Assembly: GCA_021324855.1 (NCBI GenBank)
Contig: JAJPIG010000015.1
Span: 310,001 to 374,000, forward strand
From: Pseudomonadota bacterium
GTDB taxonomy: Bacteria > Desulfobacterota > Binatia > Binatales > Binataceae
Reading direction: 5' to 3'
DNA length: 64,000 nucleotides
Part shown: piece by piece, positions 61,920-64,000 of the stretch
Layout: each line of letters opens with the position of its first letter
How positions within the stretch are numbered: position 1 is the stretch's first letter
Notes under the pieces: model-generated
Seen by the model: the letters and a program-made list of their open reading frames with translations, nothing else
Told to the model about the DNA's origin: nothing
The model's database searches: none
Program-made: the position numbers and the translations under genes

Positions 61920-62089
61920 CTATCGGTTGGGTGGCGGCGGAATCGGCAGGCCGTGCAGGCGCAGGAACGACAACTTGTCCCAGTAACCGCGTTGAAAGAC
62001 GATCCGATCGTTAACGACGTGGAAGAAGCCGCAGCCGCGGAGACCCATCGGATCGCGCCATTCAAGGATTAGTCGCTTTCCTGTGTGCC
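61920..62089 (-). pseudogene. Remnant of an NTF2/SnoaL-like protein C-terminus
   Basis: In one minus-strand frame the region reads GKRLILEWRDPMGLRGCGFF, then HVVNDRIVFQRGYWDKLSF and finally LRLHGLPIPPPPNR before a TAG at 61920-61922. This is the typical end of nuclear-transport-factor-2-like (SnoaL/ester-cyclase-type) proteins. No start codon or upstream domain is present. The fragment runs under the 3' end of the Cys-rich secreted gene. It looks like the 3' part of a gene truncated by rearrangement. Confidence 0.6.
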
Positions 62090-62608
62090 GGTCAGTTTGA
62101 TGACGAGTTTCTGGGTAGCGAGATTCGCCGTGCCATGGAACAGGCCGTTCCCAATCTGGGTGCCGAGCGAGCTGGCGATGCTGAAGCCGCCGCCGATGAT
62201 TTCAATCTGATGATTGCTTAACGACTTGCACAGGGCTCCGACGCTGTTGATCGTCTGAGTGTCCTTCGTGCCCTCGAGTTCGAAAGTCACGAAAACCGGA
62301 TTGCACGTAAAATCAGTGTCGTCCTTGGTTCCGATGCTGGTATCAATGGTGATATCGAAATTCGATACGCCGGTAACTTTACCGACCTCTCCGCCCTTTG
62401 CATTTGCATTGCTGACCGTCACGCATTCGCACGTGTCACCGCTTGGGCATTGATTGGAAAACCCTTGCGTGCACTGACCTGCAACGGGAGCGCTCGCGGT
62501 ACCGCTCACCGTCTCAACGAATTGTTTGGGCGTGCTCGCCAGCGCGATTCCGAAAGGTATCGAAACTGTGAAAGCCATCACCGCAACGACCCGATTCATC
62601 CTACCCAT
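62069..62608 (-). CDS. Cys-rich secreted protein, unknown
   Basis: A 179-residue exported protein with a signal peptide ending near ALAS (residue 25). A cluster of four Cys follows in CTQGFSNQCPSGDTCECV near 46-63, with two more near 102 and 128. The rest is a beta-rich Thr/Ser/Gly region. I do not recognise it. AGGAGG precedes the ATG. Its 3' end overlaps the NTF2-like remnant in another frame, suggesting insertion or rearrangement at this spot. Confidence 0.6.
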   Translation of the reverse strand: MGRMNRVVAVMAFTVSIPFGIALASTPKQFVETVSGTASAPVAGQCTQGFSNQCPSGDTCECVTVSNANAKGGEVGKVTGVSNFDITIDTSIGTKDDTDFTCNPVFVTFELEGTKDTQTINSVGALCKSLSNHQIEIIGGGFSIASSLGTQIGNGLFHGTANLATQKLVIKLTGTQESD

Positions 62609-62971
62609 TGAACCCCTCCTTATTGCGTCGATATCTTGCCTGCTCTAAGCGCTATCAGGATCCCTGCCGCTGACAAGGGCCGCGGCGGCAGGGCATTTCC
62701 TATAACAAAACTCGCTCCCTCGATGATAGCGTCACAAAATGGCAGTGACGGTAACTACCATTTTCACCTCTCACTCAGACTCAGTTCACTTGGAAAATGG
62801 AAAATCCGGGTTCGGGGCGGCTTCTCTCGGCTTCATGGTCGGATCGTCCGCCGGACGCCGCCGGGGATCAATGCTGATTGAGGTATTGAAAAATTTCATC
62901 CTTGCCTGTCGATCTGACCGATCCTCATTCGACTAGCTTGTGAAAACGTGAAACCAACAGGAGGATTTACG
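62609..62971. other. Intergenic region, no gene supported
   Basis: About 360 bases between the divergent secreted-protein gene and the YCII gene. Frames present (for example 62636-62881) lack a ribosome site and have an unconvincing composition. An AGGAGG site lies before the YCII ATG. I see no convincing promoter pair. Confidence 0.5.
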
Positions 62972-63313
62972 ATGCAATACATGCTTCTGATTTACGAAGG
63001 TCAGCGGCCGCCGATGAGCTCGGAAGAGCAGGGCAAGCTGATACAGGAATACGCCGCATTCACGCAGGGAATCGTGCAGAGCGGCCATTTCAAGGCCGGC
63101 GACCCGTTGGAGTCTGCCTCGACCGCGACCTCGGTCAGGGTCCGCAACGGCAAGACGCTGCTGACCGATGGCCCGTTCGTCGAGACCAAGGAACAGGTGA
63201 TTGGCTACTACATCGTGGAAGCCAAGGACCTGGATGAGGCGGCATCGATCGCGAGCCGCATTCCCTCCGCGCGCGTCGGTGGCATCGAGATTCGCCCGCT
63301 TCGCAAGATGTAG
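62972..63313 (+). CDS. YCII/DGPF-family protein
   Basis: A 113-residue protein with [10 protein letters not shown] at the start and the family's [19 protein letters not shown] motif near 71-89. DGPF proteins are often encoded beside ECF42-type sigma factors, as here. The ATG at 62972 follows AGGAGG; the frame open from 62948 is not needed. Function is unknown; a ligand-binding ferredoxin-like fold is the usual inference. Confidence 0.88.
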   Translation: MQYMLLIYEGQRPPMSSEEQGKLIQEYAAFTQGIVQSGHFKAGDPLESASTATSVRVRNGKTLLTDGPFVETKEQVIGYYIVEAKDLDEAASIASRIPSARVGGIEIRPLRKM

Positions 63314-63330
63314 CCGAGGCTGGCTCGTCG

Positions 63331-63363
63331 GCCGCTCTGCGGGTAGCCTGCCCGCAGAGCGGC
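63331..63363. promoter_or_regulatory. Hairpin covering the ribosome-site region of the ECF sigma gene
   Basis: A perfect 13-base stem (63331-63343 with 63351-63363) around a seven-base loop. Its right arm ends two bases before the sigma factor ATG and contains the only purine-rich ribosome-site candidate. No T-run follows, so it could restrain translation of the sigma gene or weaken read-through. The structure is seen; its role is inferred. Confidence 0.55.
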
Positions 63364-63365
63364 TG

Positions 63366-64000
63366 ATGGAGCGCACGGCCATAGAGCAGGTCTATCGCGC
63401 CGATTACGGTCGCATCCTCGCGCGGCTCATTTATCTGCTCGGTGATTTCGCGCTGGCCGAAGATGCCGCGCAGGAGGCTTTCGGCGCGGCCCTCGAACAA
63501 TGGAGCCTCGACGGAATCCCCGCGAATCCCAGCGCCTGGATCATTTCGACCGCCCGTCACAAGGCGATCGATCGTCTCCGGCGGCGCGCGGCGTTCGATT
63601 CAAGACGCGATGAAATCCTGCGCTCGATCGAGAATCAGATGACGTCAGAGGAGACCGGCGAGGATAGTGCGATTCCTGACGAGCGCCTGCGGCTCATCTT
63701 TACGTGCTGTCATCCCGCGCTCGCGCTCGAAGCCCAGGTGGCGCTTTCGCTGCGGACGTTGTGCGGCCTCTCGACCGAGGAGATCGCGCGTGCGTTCCTC
63801 GTTCCGGGACCTACGATGGCGCAGCGGTTGGTGCGTGCGCAGCGCAAGATTCGCGCGGCGCGCATTCCCTACGAGGTGCCGTCGAGCGAACAACTCGCGG
63901 AACGTCTCGACGGGGTGCTGGCGGTAATTTATCTGGTTTTCAACGAGGGCTACTCAGCTACCGCCGGCGATCCGCTCGTGCGACGGGATCTTTGCGCTGA
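63366..64000 (+). CDS. ECF sigma factor with DUF6596-type region (ECF42-like), cut by window end
   Basis: The first 211 codons of a sigma-70 family factor. Region 2 (about 8-70) has [16 protein letters not shown] and [13 protein letters not shown]; region 4 (about 115-165) has [25 protein letters not shown] and [12 protein letters not shown]. The start of the DUF6596 segment ([13 protein letters not shown]) follows. No anti-sigma gene is seen. The long C-terminal extension and YCII neighbour fit ECF42. The 3' end is outside the window. Confidence 0.93.
   Translation, partial: MERTAIEQVYRADYGRILARLIYLLGDFALAEDAAQEAFGAALEQWSLDGIPANPSAWIISTARHKAIDRLRRRAAFDSRRDEILRSIENQMTSEETGEDSAIPDERLRLIFTCCHPALALEAQVALSLRTLCGLSTEEIARAFLVPGPTMAQRLVRAQRKIRAARIPYEVPSSEQLAERLDGVLAVIYLVFNEGYSATAGDPLVRRDLCA

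Noticed and set aside
62636-62881. Plus-strand frame of 81 codons in the gap before the YCII gene
   Set aside because: No ribosome site, poor composition and no recognisable motif.

Overview
The window is GC-rich bacterial chromosome with a Gram-negative envelope: a TolC/RND efflux pump, MlaC, a TonB-type protein and several lipoproteins. Coding is dense on both strands. I see no rRNA, tRNA, CRISPR array, insertion sequence or prophage. The mixture of aromatic ring-cleavage enzymes, luciferase-like oxidoreductases, Rieske oxygenases, haem A synthesis genes and Rhodobacter-type PmtA suggests an aerobic soil bacterium from a poorly cultured lineage. Candidatus Binatota (Desulfobacterota_B) is my best guess. 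That assignment is inference from gene content and is not proven by the sequence.

Layout. 0-8 kb: a diiron EXXH protein with a ferredoxin, a cupredoxin, an ActE-like cytochrome c, and a complete heavy-metal RND efflux operon (outer-membrane factor, adaptor, pump). 8-11.6 kb: small enzymes, a decayed phosphoesterase gene, a REC-HPt signalling protein and TspO. 11.6-16.9 kb (minus strand): a catabolic operon with an Rrf2-like regulator, two luciferase-like oxidoreductases, an AmnB/AmnA-like class III extradiol dioxygenase pair and a metallo-beta-lactamase-fold hydrolase. 17-24 kb: a secreted DUF1329 protein, then a minus-strand group of DUF1614 protein, phosphoketolase, a MetE-like zinc protein and a CarAa-like Rieske oxygenase. 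24-35 kb: hydrolases, a cyclase-family protein, a NicX-like dihydroxypyridine dioxygenase with an ABM protein, MlaC, OsmC, an isochorismatase-fold hydrolase and a type I extradiol (VOC) protein.

35-41 kb: a TadG-like protein, then the housekeeping run queA-tgt-yajC-secD without secF, a small HTH protein and PmtA. 41-48 kb: secreted cupredoxin-like, RidA-like and beta-propeller proteins, an acyltransferase, and an FTR1 iron permease under a clear Fur-box-like palindrome. 47-54 kb: hydroxyacyl-CoA dehydrogenase, a RAM-domain protein, GreA-like factor, acyl-CoA synthetase and the haem A/O operon ctaA-ctaB-DUF420. 54-64 kb: MFS transporter, a large membrane protein, a second Rieske oxygenase alpha subunit, a TonB-type protein, YqeY, an ABC-F ATPase, a Cys-rich secreted protein beside an NTF2-like gene remnant, and a YCII protein with an ECF sigma factor cut by the window end.

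How the genes fit together. The strongest theme is opening of aromatic and N-heteroaromatic rings. Three unrelated families of ring-opening dioxygenase (LigB-type AmnB/A, M29-like NicX, VOC type I) and two Rieske oxygenases lie within 46 kb. With them are the hydrolase folds (alpha/beta hydrolase, isochorismatase) used after NicX in nicotinate catabolism. A second theme is periplasmic copper and iron handling: cupredoxins, cytochrome c, the metal RND pump, FTR1 and haem A synthesis.
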